56,328 bases of DNA from NCBI GenBank assembly GCA_947459425.1, contig CANHDJ010000021.1, positions 1 through 56,328 on the forward strand, written 5' to 3'. Positions 28,662 to 38,578 of this stretch are shown here, in pieces; position 1 is the first letter of the stretch; the number at the start of each line of letters is the position of its first letter. Source of the DNA: Ignavibacteria bacterium (lineage in GTDB: Bacteria; Bacteroidota; Ignavibacteria; Kapaibacteriales; UBA4661). Below the pieces are notes generated by a model. It ran no database searches. It saw nothing but the letters and a program-made list of their open reading frames with translations, and had not been told where the DNA came from. The position numbers were made by a program, and so were the translations under genes.

Positions 28662-29624
28662 ATGATCGTTGTAACGGGCGGAGCCGGATTTATCGGAAGT
28701 TGTTTAGTCAAAACACTGAATGACAAGGGCGTTCACGATATTCTTATTGTGGACGCTCTTGGCACAACAGCCAAATGGAAAAATCTCGTTGGTAAAAAAT
28801 ACCTTGATGTTGTCCACAAGACCGCCTTCCGCAAAGAACTTGTCGAAGGCGAGTATGGTGCGGAGATAGAAGCGATTTTTCATTTGGGGGCGTGTAGCGC
28901 TACGACTGAGCAGAATGCCGATTATCTACTGGAAAACAATTACCGTTACAGTTGCGACCTTGCCGAATATGCTGAAGCACGTAATATACGCTTTATCTAC
29001 GCCAGTAGCGCCGCAACGTATGGCGCTGGCGAAAAGGGCTACGACGACCGCACGACCGACTTGAAGCCGCTCAATATGTACGGCTATTCAAAACAAATGT
29101 TTGATGAGTGGGTATTGCGCAATGGCTTGATAATGAAGTTTGTCGGGGTGAAGTTCTTTAATGTTTTTGGTCCGAATGAGTACCACAAAGGCGATATGGC
29201 GAGCGTCATTATGAAGTCTTTTCGCCAAGTACAGGAAAGCAACATCATTCGTCTGTTCAAATCGTATAAGCCTGAGTATGCCGATGGTGAGCAAAAGCGT
29301 GATTTTGTTTACATCAAGGATGTCGTTGAAACACTCTACGCAATGCTTCAATATGGCGAAATTTCCGGTATCTACAATCTCGGAACAGGTCTTGCCCGCT
29401 CGTGGAACGATCTGGCTCACGCCGTATTCGCAGCAATGAAGCGCACCGCCATCATTGAGCATATCGAAATGCCCTTGGGCTTGCGTTCGCAATATCAATA
29501 CTTCACCGAAGCTGATATGAGCAAACTCAAGGGAACACGCATATTTAAGCCATGTTTAAGTCTTGAGGATGCCGTTCAGGACTATGTTAGCGGATATTTG
29601 GCGAAAGACTATGCTCATTATTGA
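28662..29624 (+). CDS. hldD: ADP-L-glycero-D-manno-heptose 6-epimerase
   Basis: The last enzyme of the ADP-heptose route for the lipopolysaccharide inner core. 320 residues: MIVVTGGAGFIGS, the HLGACSATTE loop specific to this family, ASSAATYG, and the catalytic Tyr-x3-Lys in YGYSKQMFDEW. Further on are KFFNVFGPNEYHKGDMASV and the C-terminal sugar site. GGAAAGG precedes MIVV. It follows atpA by 36 bases. rfaE2, an earlier enzyme of the same route, lies after atpG. Confidence 0.95.
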   Translation: MIVVTGGAGFIGSCLVKTLNDKGVHDILIVDALGTTAKWKNLVGKKYLDVVHKTAFRKELVEGEYGAEIEAIFHLGACSATTEQNADYLLENNYRYSCDLAEYAEARNIRFIYASSAATYGAGEKGYDDRTTDLKPLNMYGYSKQMFDEWVLRNGLIMKFVGVKFFNVFGPNEYHKGDMASVIMKSFRQVQESNIIRLFKSYKPEYADGEQKRDFVYIKDVVETLYAMLQYGEISGIYNLGTGLARSWNDLAHAVFAAMKRTAIIEHIEMPLGLRSQYQYFTEADMSKLKGTRIFKPCLSLEDAVQDYVSGYLAKDYAHY

Positions 29625-29681
29625 GCATCTCAATAGAAAACGCCTCCTCCGACTCCCTCACATTTTTTTTACACAGTTGTC

Positions 29682-29975
29682 ATGGCTCAATATATCGTTT
29701 ACGCCAAAGATTATACTGATACGGATGCTCTGAGTCGCCGCATGGCTGCGCGTCAAGAACATCTTGATGGCGTAAAAGCATTGAAAGCGCGTGGATGCTT
29801 CATTTTGGGTGGTGCGCTTTTGAATGAGCAAGGCACAATGATTGGCTCAACGCTGGTTCTGGAGTTTGCCGCGCAAAGCGACTTTGATGCGTGGTATGCC
29901 GAAGAGCCATATATTCTCGGCAAAGTTTGGGAGAAGGTTGAAATTCATCAAGCCAAAATTGCCGTTATCGAATAA
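29682..29975 (+). CDS. YCII-related (YciI-like) protein
   Basis: A 97-residue ferredoxin-like-fold protein: MAQYIVYAKDYTDTDALSRRMAARQEHLDGVKALKARG...GGALLNEQGTMIGSTLVLEF, then ADFDAWYAEEPYILGKVW-type ending. The His in RQEHLD and the Asp in FDAWYAEEPY are the usual conserved polar residues. Reaction unknown for most of the family. It lies between hldD and a Rid protein and is probably co-transcribed with both. Confidence 0.85.
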   Translation: MAQYIVYAKDYTDTDALSRRMAARQEHLDGVKALKARGCFILGGALLNEQGTMIGSTLVLEFAAQSDFDAWYAEEPYILGKVWEKVEIHQAKIAVIE

Positions 29976-29984
29976 TTAAGAACA

Positions 29985-30404
29985 ATGAGTACAAAACCTT
30001 TAGAGCGCATCAATATTGCCACTGGCGCAAAATGGGAATCTATCGTCGGTTATTCCCGTGCAGTGCGTATTGGGCAGCACATCTGGGTTACAGGCACGAC
30101 AGCCGTTGATTATACAAGTGGTCAGATTATTGGTATTGGTGATGCTTACGCGCAGACCATTCAAGCGCTTAAAAATATTGACCTCGCTTTGCAAAAAGCA
30201 GGAGCATCCAGAAGCGATGTTGTTCGGACACGCATTTTTGTTAAAAACATTGACGATTGGGAAATGATTGGTAGGGCGCATGGAGAGTTTTTTAGCAAAA
30301 TTTTACCAGCAACCTCAATGATCGAAATCAGCCGACTGATTGACCCGGAAATGCTTGTCGAAATCGAAGCCGACGCTTTTATCGTCGAAAGTAATAACGA
30401 ATGA
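29985..30404 (+). CDS. Rid-family protein lacking the RidA arginine
   Basis: 139 residues of the YjgF/Rid fold: [54 protein letters not shown] and the end [24 protein letters not shown]. True RidA enamine/imine deaminases have PARS-type wording with an essential Arg at that last site; here it is PATS. It is therefore likely a Rid subgroup with another activity. It begins 9 bases after the YCII gene. Confidence 0.85.
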   Translation: MSTKPLERINIATGAKWESIVGYSRAVRIGQHIWVTGTTAVDYTSGQIIGIGDAYAQTIQALKNIDLALQKAGASRSDVVRTRIFVKNIDDWEMIGRAHGEFFSKILPATSMIEISRLIDPEMLVEIEADAFIVESNNE

Positions 30405-30434
30405 GCAATGTTCTCTTTCGTCATTTTCCTACTA

Positions 30435-30469
30435 GAAATTCGCAATTCCTTATTTGAAATTCGTAATTC
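30435..30469. repeat. Short direct repeat before atpG
   Basis: GAAATTCGCAATTC and GAAATTCGTAATTC start 21 bases apart just upstream of the atpG ATG. Each copy is nearly palindromic (GAATT/AATTC). No function can be assigned. Confidence 0.4.
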
Positions 30470-30472
30470 ACT

Positions 30473-31360
30473 ATGGCAACACTTCGTGATATTCGGACAC
30501 GCATTGCTTCTGTAAAGAACATTGCAAAAATCACCTCTGCAATGAAAATGGTTGCAGTGGCAAAAATGCGCCGCGCCCAAGCAAATATCTTTGCTGCCCG
30601 CCCTTACGCAGAAAAACTCGGCACAATGATTTCGCTCTTAGCGGCTGATCAAGAGAATCTGACCAGCCCGCTTTTTGAGCAGCGCAGCGCTGTACGAAAC
30701 GTTGCTCTTATCGTTGTTAGCGCTGATAGAGGTTTGTGCGGTGGCTTCAATGCGAATCTTTTGCGGAGTGCGCAAAATCAGTTAAGAGCCTTGACTAAGC
30801 AATACCCCGATGCAAAAATTCACCTCATTACCATTGGTAAGCGCTCTACGGACTTCTTTACGCGCCGCGAAGTGACTATTGATGCCAAATTTCCAGGAGT
30901 ATTTTCTAAATTAGAATTTGCAACCGCCCAATCAATCGGGCGTTTAGCAGTGAATGGCTTCTTGAAAGGTGATTACGATAAAGTGCAGATTATTGTCAAT
31001 GAATTTCGCTCAATCGCAAAACAAGAAGTAGCGGTGCATGATTTCTTGCCGATTGCTCCAGCAAAATCCGCAGAAAAAGGTGCCAAAAATCTCAACGTAG
31101 AATATATTTACGAGCCGTCTCAAACGGAAGTCCTGAACGATATTCTTCCCAAGCACCTGAATATGCAGGTTTGGCGGGCAATGTTGGAATCAAACGCCGC
31201 CGAGCAGGCGGCGCGGATGATGGCAATGGAAAATGCAACACGAAATGCAAAAGAACTGAATCGCAGTTTGACACTCACGTACAATAAACTTCGTCAAGCA
31301 GCCATCACAACAGAAATTCTCGAAGTGGTCGGTGGAGCCGAGGCGTTGCGCCAAGCGTAA
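30473..31360 (+). CDS. atpG: F0F1 ATP synthase subunit gamma
   Basis: The 295-residue central rotor shaft. It has MATLRDIRTRIASVKNIAKITSAMKMVA at the start, VSADRGLCGGFNANL, and the C-terminal helix AARMMAMENATRNAKELNRSLTLTYNKLRQAAITTEILEVVGGAEAL. It is separated from atpA by hldD, the YCII gene and the Rid gene. A strong terminator follows, closing the locus. Confidence 0.96.
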   Translation: MATLRDIRTRIASVKNIAKITSAMKMVAVAKMRRAQANIFAARPYAEKLGTMISLLAADQENLTSPLFEQRSAVRNVALIVVSADRGLCGGFNANLLRSAQNQLRALTKQYPDAKIHLITIGKRSTDFFTRREVTIDAKFPGVFSKLEFATAQSIGRLAVNGFLKGDYDKVQIIVNEFRSIAKQEVAVHDFLPIAPAKSAEKGAKNLNVEYIYEPSQTEVLNDILPKHLNMQVWRAMLESNAAEQAARMMAMENATRNAKELNRSLTLTYNKLRQAAITTEILEVVGGAEALRQA

Positions 31361-31396
31361 GAGTTGACGAGACCTTCCCCAACACGCTTATTTTGC

Positions 31397-31443
31397 AAAT
31401 GTCTGTGTTGCCGCCTTTTTTGCGGTAGCACAGACATTTTTTT
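31397..31443 (+). terminator. Intrinsic terminator closing the ATP synthase locus
   Basis: Stem AAATGTCTGTG / CACAGACATTT continued by CCGC/GCGG around a T-rich loop, then seven T. Confidence 0.9.
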
Positions 31444-31466
31444 ATCACGCTAACATCCCAGTTTCT

Positions 31467-31928
31467 ATGCTCCTTTCACGCTCTCTTGCCGAAGCACTTG
31501 CCACCGAATTTCGCGCACTGGGTAGAACTATCGTTTTTACCAATGGCTGTTTTGATATTCTTCATATTGGACACACGTCTTATCTGGAAGCAGCAAAAAA
31601 ACTAGGCGACATCCTGATTGTTGGTGTTAATAGTGATGATTCCGTGCGCCGCTTAAAGGGTGCTTCGCGTCCTGTCAACACGCAATATGACCGCGCAACA
31701 CTCCTCTCGTCGCTGCGGGCAGTAGATTACACCTGTATTTTCACTGAAGATACGCCATTGAAACTGATTACTGCTATTCAGCCAGACATTTTGGTCAAAG
31801 GCGGTGATTACACGCCGGAAACTATTGTCGGAGCAGATATTGTGCGCGAGCGAGGCGGGCATATTGTGGTTTTACCATTTATTGAAGGAAAATCTACAAC
31901 GCGCATTCTTGAGCGTATCCATTCTTGA
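31467..31928 (+). CDS. rfaE2: D-glycero-beta-D-manno-heptose 1-phosphate adenylyltransferase
   Basis: A 153-residue nucleotidyltransferase activating heptose 1-phosphate with ATP for lipopolysaccharide. The motif TNGCFDILHIGHTSYL holds the HxGH signature. VNSDDSVRRLKG, the KGGDYTPETIVGAD segment and the GKSTTRILERI end are typical of the C-terminal domain of HldE standing alone. It matches hldD 2 kb upstream. The kinase half is not in the window. Confidence 0.93.
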   Translation: MLLSRSLAEALATEFRALGRTIVFTNGCFDILHIGHTSYLEAAKKLGDILIVGVNSDDSVRRLKGASRPVNTQYDRATLLSSLRAVDYTCIFTEDTPLKLITAIQPDILVKGGDYTPETIVGADIVRERGGHIVVLPFIEGKSTTRILERIHS

Positions 31929-31995
31929 GATTTTCGTTTACACCATTGTTTTGTCTGATTTTATCGAACAACGACGCTATTCTACGGCTTTGATT

Positions 31996-34900
31996 ATGTC
32001 TTATCAAGACGCATATTCTATTCCTCATCAAGACGCAACAACTATTGACGCTCTGAGTGCCAACGGAGACCTTTTTCGTGCTATTTTTGACTCCTCGCCC
32101 GATGCACTTTTTCTGTCGGCTGATGACGATGCTTCTCGTATCTTGGAATGTAACGACCGTGCCGTTGAACTCTTTGAAGCCTCAAGTAAAGCGGCTCTGA
32201 TCGGCAATTTTGGTGGTGCACAAAGAGTTGTCCCTTTAACAGCAGAGGATTTACGGCAACGCTCATTGGAACTTCAAGAAAAAGGCTCTGTGTATTCAGA
32301 AGTGGAATATCGTTCTTTTACAGGACGAACATTCTGGACGGCGCATTTAGTCAAACGTGTGACGGTAGGTAAGCAAACCCTCCGCTTCACCCGTATTACC
32401 GATATTGATAAGCGTAAAGCTATTGAGAACGACTTACTCCGACACAAGGAAATGCTGGAGGAAGCCCAACGTATTGCTAATATCGGTTCGTGGGAATTTG
32501 ATTTGGCAACACAAAAAATATCGTGGAGTGAGGAGACTTTTCGACTTTTTGGTATGGAGCCAGAGGCTGCTGCACCATCGTTTGAAGAATACCTCAATAT
32601 GATGAGCGCCGAGCATCAAAAACACGTGCGAACAATGATTGCCAAAGCTATCCGCCACGAACGTTTTTACCGTATTGAAGCCCGTATTGTCGGGCGCGAT
32701 GGGGTAGTGCGGTACCACGAAGCAAGCGGAAAAGTTGTCCAGAACCAGGCGGGTGAAGCGGTCAAACTCATCGGCACAGTGCGCGATATTACCGAGCGCC
32801 ATCTTCAATCGCTTGCGCTACAAGAAAGCGAAATGCGGCTCCGCAGCATCGTGGACAACACCAATGCGATGATTGCTTCTTTGGCATTGGACGGCACGAT
32901 CACCTTTGTTTCTAACAGTATTCAAAAATCCTTAGGCTTTGTTGCTGAAGATGTAATAGGTCAGCACTTTGGTAGGCTCTTGCATTCCAATCATCATGCC
33001 TCTATTGCCGAACTTGCCCGCAAAGGTCTTGCCGATGAGATACGGGATGCGAGTGTGGATGTGCGCTTGCGCCACCAAAACGACTCTTGGATTTGGTTCA
33101 ATGTCATTGCTACCCTAGTCCGCGATAGCAATAATGAGCCATCGCATTTTATCACCATTGCCAGTAATATCGAAGCCCAGAAGCAGATGCAAGAAAAGCT
33201 CCGCCGCAGCGAAGAAAGTCTTGCCGAAGCCCAACGTATGTCGCATCTGGGCAGTTGGTACGCTGATGTACAAACCGAAAATATTGAATGGTCTGACGAG
33301 CTATATCGTATTTTTGGACTGCCACTTTCAACAAAACCATTTAATGCGCAAGAATTCCTTGCCGTTGTCCATCCTGATGATAAAAAAGCGGCAAAAGACG
33401 GCTTAAAACGTGCCATATATCATCACGAAATGATTCAAGAAGAAATTCGTATTATGCGCGGTACAAGGGTTCGGTGGCTGGATACCCGCATCAAACCAGT
33501 CATTGACAGCAATGGTAAGACTATTGCTCTTTTTGGAACGGTTTGGGACATTACCGAGCGAAAAATTACCGATAGCCAAATTCGGGCGCTTAACCTCACA
33601 CTGGAAGAGCGGGTGCAGGAGCGCACACAGCAACTCGAAGAAGCAAATAAGCAACTCCGCACTAGCCAGACCAGCCTCAAGACGCTGATTGAAAGCACCA
33701 GTGATGCTATTTGGTCTATTGACCGTGCATATCGTTTAACAGCAATGAACGCGGCGTGCTATTCGCTCTTGACGATTCATAATCATTATACCGAACCCAA
33801 ACTTGGTGATACGGTGCTTCGATTGATACCAGGTGCACAGCCAAATGAATGGCAGCGACTGTACGATCGAGTATTACTCGGAGAGCGCTTCGCAACACTG
33901 CTGCATTATCGACTTACTGGTATCTATTTTGATGTGGAAGTATCCTTTAATCCCATTATTGACGAACAAGGCAGCATTGTTGGCGCGGTCATTTATTCCC
34001 GCGATATTACCGAGCGTTTGCAAACAGAGCGGGAATTGCGAGAGCGAGAGCAATTTTTGCAACTTATTTTTGATACCGTGCCTGTCGGTCTGTTGCTGAC
34101 CGATAGAATGGGGAATTATCGCCGTGTCAATGCGGAATTTTCTCGTGTTTCCGGTTATTCCGCCTCAGAATTGGAAGGCAAATCCATTCGAGATATTTTA
34201 CCGGAAGAAATTACTGATGCAGCAATGGAGGTATATCAAGGGCTTTTTGAGAAGGCTGCGCTGCACAATCAAGGTGAAGCAGCTATTCTTCAGAAAAATG
34301 GCTCCAAAATTCCCGTTGATTTTGCAACATCGCTTTTTACCACAACATTGGGCGAAGTTCTGGCAATTACGACGATTACGGACATTGCACCGCGCAAACA
34401 AGCCGAAGAAGAAGTCAAGCGTGCCTTAGAGCAGGAGCGCGAACTCAGTGCCTTAAAATCACGTTTTGTCGTCATGGTCTCACATGAATTTCGCACACCG
34501 CTTACAACCATTCGCGCCTCGGCACAGCTGATGGAGCGTCTTCGTGACCGACTTTCGCCGGAAAAACAGCGCGAGTATCTCCACGATATTCAGCAATCCG
34601 TTGACACGATGTCTCACCTCATGGAGGATGTTCTCTATCTTGGGAAAGCAGATGCGCAGGGTTTAACCTGTACGCCTACACCAACCAATCTAGCGACATT
34701 ATGTGAAAATATTATTAACGGCTTCGAGGTTTTACCGGAGTATGAGCATAGGATTCTGGCACAAATTATTGGCGCACTGCCACAATTTCTTTTGCTGGAT
34801 GAAAAACTCCTGCGCCATATTCTCACGAACCTTCTCTCTAATGCTCTTAAATACTCTCCTCAGGAGCAAACCATTGATTTTCATATTCAATATTTGCCCA

Positions 34901-35166
34901 GCAACGCTGAGGGTGAGGAGGGTACAAATCCGGACGTGATTCGTTTTTCCGTTAAAGATAACGGCATTGGTATTGCCGACGAAGACTTACGGCATCTTTT
35001 TGAGCCATTTTATCGCGCCACCAATGTCGGCAATATTTCCGGAACCGGATTAGGATTAGCAATCGTCAAACAAGCGGTGGATGCACATCACGGTATTATC
35101 ACGTGCGACAGCACTATTGGTCACGGTACGGAATTTATTGTTGTCATTCCGTCAAGCGTTTCATAA
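31996..35166 (+). CDS. Multi-PAS sensor histidine kinase
   Basis: 1056 residues, no membrane helix, so a cytosolic sensor. Six PAS-like domains can be traced near 25-140, 150-265, 275-390, 400-520, 565-680 and 690-800; the second and fourth share the wording EEAQRIANIGSWEFD / AEAQRMSHLGSWYAD of PAS_3 domains. A coiled coil (LEERVQERTQQLEEANKQL) separates the fourth and fifth. The kinase core has His830 in SHEFRTPLTTI, NLLSNALKYSP, DNGIGI and GTGLGLAI. The start MSYQDAYS was taken because the upstream frame overlaps rfaE2. It lies 20 bases before a receiver-kinase gene that is its likely partner. Confidence 0.92.
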   Translation: MSYQDAYSIPHQDATTIDALSANGDLFRAIFDSSPDALFLSADDDASRILECNDRAVELFEASSKAALIGNFGGAQRVVPLTAEDLRQRSLELQEKGSVYSEVEYRSFTGRTFWTAHLVKRVTVGKQTLRFTRITDIDKRKAIENDLLRHKEMLEEAQRIANIGSWEFDLATQKISWSEETFRLFGMEPEAAAPSFEEYLNMMSAEHQKHVRTMIAKAIRHERFYRIEARIVGRDGVVRYHEASGKVVQNQAGEAVKLIGTVRDITERHLQSLALQESEMRLRSIVDNTNAMIASLALDGTITFVSNSIQKSLGFVAEDVIGQHFGRLLHSNHHASIAELARKGLADEIRDASVDVRLRHQNDSWIWFNVIATLVRDSNNEPSHFITIASNIEAQKQMQEKLRRSEESLAEAQRMSHLGSWYADVQTENIEWSDELYRIFGLPLSTKPFNAQEFLAVVHPDDKKAAKDGLKRAIYHHEMIQEEIRIMRGTRVRWLDTRIKPVIDSNGKTIALFGTVWDITERKITDSQIRALNLTLEERVQERTQQLEEANKQLRTSQTSLKTLIESTSDAIWSIDRAYRLTAMNAACYSLLTIHNHYTEPKLGDTVLRLIPGAQPNEWQRLYDRVLLGERFATLLHYRLTGIYFDVEVSFNPIIDEQGSIVGAVIYSRDITERLQTERELREREQFLQLIFDTVPVGLLLTDRMGNYRRVNAEFSRVSGYSASELEGKSIRDILPEEITDAAMEVYQGLFEKAALHNQGEAAILQKNGSKIPVDFATSLFTTTLGEVLAITTITDIAPRKQAEEEVKRALEQERELSALKSRFVVMVSHEFRTPLTTIRASAQLMERLRDRLSPEKQREYLHDIQQSVDTMSHLMEDVLYLGKADAQGLTCTPTPTNLATLCENIINGFEVLPEYEHRILAQIIGALPQFLLLDEKLLRHILTNLLSNALKYSPQEQTIDFHIQYLPSNAEGEEGTNPDVIRFSVKDNGIGIADEDLRHLFEPFYRATNVGNISGTGLGLAIVKQAVDAHHGIITCDSTIGHGTEFIVVIPSSVS

Positions 35167-35186
35167 ATTTGCGCCAAGGTGAAACT

Positions 35187-36293
35187 ATGAAAAAAATCCT
35201 CGTCATTGAAGACGAAAAAAACATCCGTAATCGCATTGTCGATACGCTTGAGTTTGCCGAAGAGCCATATCAAATCTTTGCGGCACAGCATGGGCGTGAG
35301 GGTCTGGAACTAGCGCGGCGCGAATTACCGGATTTAATTATTTCCGATGTGATGATGCCGGAAATGGACGGCTATGCCGTCTTAAAAGCGCTTCGCGCCG
35401 AAGAAGCAACCGCAACGATACCTTTCATTTTTCTTTCTGCCAAAGCCGATATTTCGCATATCCGCGAAGGAATGAACCTTGGGGCAGACGACTACCTACC
35501 AAAGCCCTTCAGCATTGATGAACTCTTGCGCGTTGTTGCCACACGCTTGAATCGCCAGGAAACACAAGAACGTCGCTCACAACAGGAATTGAATAGCGTC
35601 CGTTTGCGTATTGCCAGTTCGCTGCCGCACGAATTTCGTACTCCATTAAGCAGTTTGATTGGCTTTTCCGAAATGCTTCGCAGCTACAAAAACCTTGACG
35701 ATGACGCAATTATGATGATGCTCGACCAGATTCGTCATAATTCCGAACGATTGCAGCGATTAGTGGAAAATTTTCTCCTTTTCACGCAAATCGAGGTGGC
35801 GATGCTACGGCAGAAAACAGCCTTTGTTCTGCCTATTGATGAAGCCACGTTTACCCCGGACATTCTTGCAGAGCGTATTGCAACCGTCGCAGCGAAATAC
35901 CAACGCCAAGATAATATTCAAAGCACCCTCGTCGGCGCTCGGTTGCCGGTAGCAATCACCTATTTGCGGAAAATTGTGGAAGAAATTGTTGATAATGCCT
36001 GTAAGTTCTCCCATGCTGAAACACCCGTCATTATCACCTCTTCACTCACCGATGAGTGGTATATCTTGCAAGTAACCGACTATGGGCGCGGTATGACACA
36101 AGAGGCAATCAATTCGATAGATGCGTATATCCAATTTGACCGCGAAATCTATGAACAACAAGGCATTGGACTAGGCTTGGCACTGGTGAAACGTATCGTT
36201 TATGCCTATAAAGGATTAGTAGAAATACAAAGCGAAATTGGCAAAGGTACATCGGTCACCGTCAAACTTCCCCGCACTCTGACACAAGAGTAA
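35187..36293 (+). CDS. Response regulator with C-terminal histidine kinase domain
   Basis: 368 residues. The receiver domain (1-120) has the acidic pocket VIEDE, phospho-acceptor Asp54 in IISDVMMPEMDGY and Lys106 in YLPKPFS. A short linker leads to a HisKA helix with His148 in LPHEFRTPLSS and an ATPase domain (EEIVDNACKFSHAE, DYGRGMTQEAI, GIGLGLALVKRIV). It has no DNA-binding output. Input could come from the multi-PAS kinase just upstream, with the C-terminal kinase passing phosphate on, but this is inference. Confidence 0.92.
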   Translation: MKKILVIEDEKNIRNRIVDTLEFAEEPYQIFAAQHGREGLELARRELPDLIISDVMMPEMDGYAVLKALRAEEATATIPFIFLSAKADISHIREGMNLGADDYLPKPFSIDELLRVVATRLNRQETQERRSQQELNSVRLRIASSLPHEFRTPLSSLIGFSEMLRSYKNLDDDAIMMMLDQIRHNSERLQRLVENFLLFTQIEVAMLRQKTAFVLPIDEATFTPDILAERIATVAAKYQRQDNIQSTLVGARLPVAITYLRKIVEEIVDNACKFSHAETPVIITSSLTDEWYILQVTDYGRGMTQEAINSIDAYIQFDREIYEQQGIGLGLALVKRIVYAYKGLVEIQSEIGKGTSVTVKLPRTLTQE

Positions 36294-36320
36294 AACCATA
36301 TAGAACAGTACGCAAACACC

Positions 36321-36373
36321 AAACCCGTCTGAGGGGGCTGAAGAGTGCGAAAACACTGCCGCCCAGACGGGTT
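36321..36373. repeat. Dispersed palindromic repeat, copy 2
   Basis: Perfect 11-base arms AAACCCGTCTG / CAGACGGGTTT around an inner AGTG-CGAAAA-CACT hairpin. It shares its outer CCCGTC, the GGCTGAAGAG segment and CTGCCG with the minus-strand reading of copy 1 at 975-1021. It lies between the convergent kinase and leuB genes and could stop transcripts from both sides, although no T run follows directly. Confidence 0.6.
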
Positions 36374-36434
36374 TGACGTGAACAATTATTGCTGATTTTT
36401 TATTGCTGATTTTTAAAGCATTTCACTGTACACC

Positions 36435-37526
36435 TCAAAGATATTCCATCACCTTATCCGTCATCTGTACCGTTGAAAGCGGATTGGTCTTGGTTAAATC
36501 GCCTGTTCGTGCGCCTTGTTGTAAGGCGGTCTCTACAGCTTTTTCGATAGATTGTGCCTCCTGCTCCAAACCCAGCGAATGCCGTAAAAGCATGGCTGCG
36601 CTCAAAATTGTGCCAACGGGATTCGCAATGCCTTTGCCCGCAATATCAGGTGCAGAGCCGTGTATAGGCTCATACAGCCCCAGTGCAAACCCCTTGCTGT
36701 TTTTCACCTCGCCAATCGAAGCCGACGGCAGAAGCCCCATCGAACCCGCCAAAACAGCCGCTTCATCGGTTAAAATATCACCAAAGGTATTTTCGGTAAC
36801 AAGCACATCGAACTGCGACGGCGACATCACAAGCCGCATGGCTGCTGTATCCACAAGCACGTGCTGAAGCGTTACGGCAGGATAGTCCTTCGCCATAGCC
36901 GTTGCGTGTTCGCGCCAGAGGCGAGATGTTTCCAAAACATTTGCCTTATCTACGCTTGCCACAACACCGCGCCGCGCCTTGCCCCCGGCGAGTTCAAAGG
37001 CGAGTTTCAAAATGCGCTCCACTTCGTAATCGTGGTATTCGAGCGTATCAACCGCCGTAATGCCGCCGTCGGCGCGTTTGCGACGCTCTTTCGGCTGCCC
37101 GAAATACAAGCCGCCCGTCAGTTCACGAACAACGATAAAATCTGTTCCGGCAAGAATTTCCGGCTTGAGCGGCGAAGCATAAGCAAGTTCAGGATAGACT
37201 TTCACGGGACGCAAATTTGCATAGAGTTTCAAGGCTCTGCGAATAGCCAGCAAGCCGTCTTCAGGGCGTACTTTGGCTTTCGGGTCGTCCCACTTCGGTC
37301 CGCCGACAGCGCCAAGCAAAACGGCATCTGCCTTACCAGCCGCTTCGACAGTCGCCTCCGGCAGTGCAGAACCCGTAGCGTCAATCGCACAGCCGCCGAT
37401 GAGATGATCTTCAAACGTGAAGGTGTGATGAAATTTTGTGCCGACGGCTTGCAAAACGCGAACTGCTTCGCGTGAAACCTCAGGTCCTACGCCGTCTCCG
37501 GCTAATACGATGATGTGTGCTGTCAT
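36435..37526 (-). CDS. leuB: 3-isopropylmalate dehydrogenase
   Basis: Oxidatively decarboxylates 3-isopropylmalate in leucine synthesis. 363 residues with the NAD-binding and substrate motifs [18 protein letters not shown], the Lys in [15 protein letters not shown], the metal Asp residues in [10 protein letters not shown] and [19 protein letters not shown], and the end [17 protein letters not shown]. It is the last gene of the long minus-strand run, 58 bases after argC. Confidence 0.96.
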   Translation of the reverse strand: MTAHIIVLAGDGVGPEVSREAVRVLQAVGTKFHHTFTFEDHLIGGCAIDATGSALPEATVEAAGKADAVLLGAVGGPKWDDPKAKVRPEDGLLAIRRALKLYANLRPVKVYPELAYASPLKPEILAGTDFIVVRELTGGLYFGQPKERRKRADGGITAVDTLEYHDYEVERILKLAFELAGGKARRGVVASVDKANVLETSRLWREHATAMAKDYPAVTLQHVLVDTAAMRLVMSPSQFDVLVTENTFGDILTDEAAVLAGSMGLLPSASIGEVKNSKGFALGLYEPIHGSAPDIAGKGIANPVGTILSAAMLLRHSLGLEQEAQSIEKAVETALQQGARTGDLTKTNPLSTVQMTDKVMEYL

Positions 37527-37584
37527 GGGAAAAAAGATAGTGTTACGTTTTGAGAGTTGAATGTTGAGTTCGTTTTTTGGGGTG

Positions 37585-38577
37585 CTAAAACGCTGTTGCT
37601 TTCAAGTTTAATCCCGCCGTTTCGGGCAAGCCAAAAAGCAGGTTCATATTCTGAACAGCCTGTCCTGATGCGCCTTTGAGCAAGTTATCAATAACGGAAA
37701 CAATATGCAACATTCCGTCGTGCTTGGCAAGAGAAAGGACGCATTTGTTGGTGTTCACAACTTGCTTGACATCCACTTCGCCATCGGTGATATGGATAAA
37801 AGCATCCGATTCATAATATCGCTCATAGATAGACCGCATAGAATCAAGGCTTTCGTCACATTTGCAATACACAGAAGCTAAAATTCCTCGTGTAAAATTA
37901 CCACGCATCGGCACAAAAAACAGTTTTTTCTGTGCAGTAAATGTTGGCTGAAGCGTTTGCAAACTCGCCCGAATCTCGCGCAAATGCTGGTGTTCAAATG
38001 CTTTATACACGGAAAGATTACTTGACCGCCACGAAAAATGCGACGTTGGCGACAGAGCCTGTCCAGCACCCGTCGAGCCGGTGATGCCCGTAATATGGAC
38101 TTCATCGGGCAGCATCGTCGAATTTGCCAATGGCAGAAGTGCAAGTTGAATGCACGTCGCAAAGCAACCGGGATTGGCGATATTTATTTTTTTTCGATGC
38201 GCCGACCTGATTTTACCACCTTGCAACTCCGGCAAGCCATAGAGCCATTCTTCGGAATCGGCATACCGAAAGTCCTGACTAAGGTCAATTATCCGAACAT
38301 GGTTTGGAATCTTGTTTGCCGCCAAAAACTTTTTCGCCTCGCCATGTCCGACGCAAAGAAACAGCACATCCACATCATCCGAAAGTTCGCCCGTAAAATG
38401 GCGCTCGGTCTCGCCAAGCAAGTCTGTATGGATGCTTGCAATGGGCTTTCCGGCATTGCTGGTGCTGTGGATAAAGGAAATATTGGCATTTGGGTGGCGA
38501 AGCAAAATACGGATAAGTTCTCCGCCGGTGTAGCCTGCGCCGCCTACGATGCCGATATTTACGTGGTTTGTTGTCAT
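37585..38577 (-). CDS. argC: N-acetyl-gamma-glutamyl-phosphate reductase
   Basis: An arginine-synthesis enzyme reducing N-acetylglutamyl phosphate with NADPH. 330 residues: nucleotide-binding [15 protein letters not shown], catalytic Cys138 in [11 protein letters not shown], and the [23 protein letters not shown] segment. MTTNHVNIG at 38577 lies one base after the esterase stop, so the genes are tightly coupled. argG is 5 kb upstream on the same strand with accessory genes between. Confidence 0.95.
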   Translation of the reverse strand: MTTNHVNIGIVGGAGYTGGELIRILLRHPNANISFIHSTSNAGKPIASIHTDLLGETERHFTGELSDDVDVLFLCVGHGEAKKFLAANKIPNHVRIIDLSQDFRYADSEEWLYGLPELQGGKIRSAHRKKINIANPGCFATCIQLALLPLANSTMLPDEVHITGITGSTGAGQALSPTSHFSWRSSNLSVYKAFEHQHLREIRASLQTLQPTFTAQKKLFFVPMRGNFTRGILASVYCKCDESLDSMRSIYERYYESDAFIHITDGEVDVKQVVNTNKCVLSLAKHDGMLHIVSVIDNLLKGASGQAVQNMNLLFGLPETAGLNLKATAF

Positions 38578-38578
38578 G

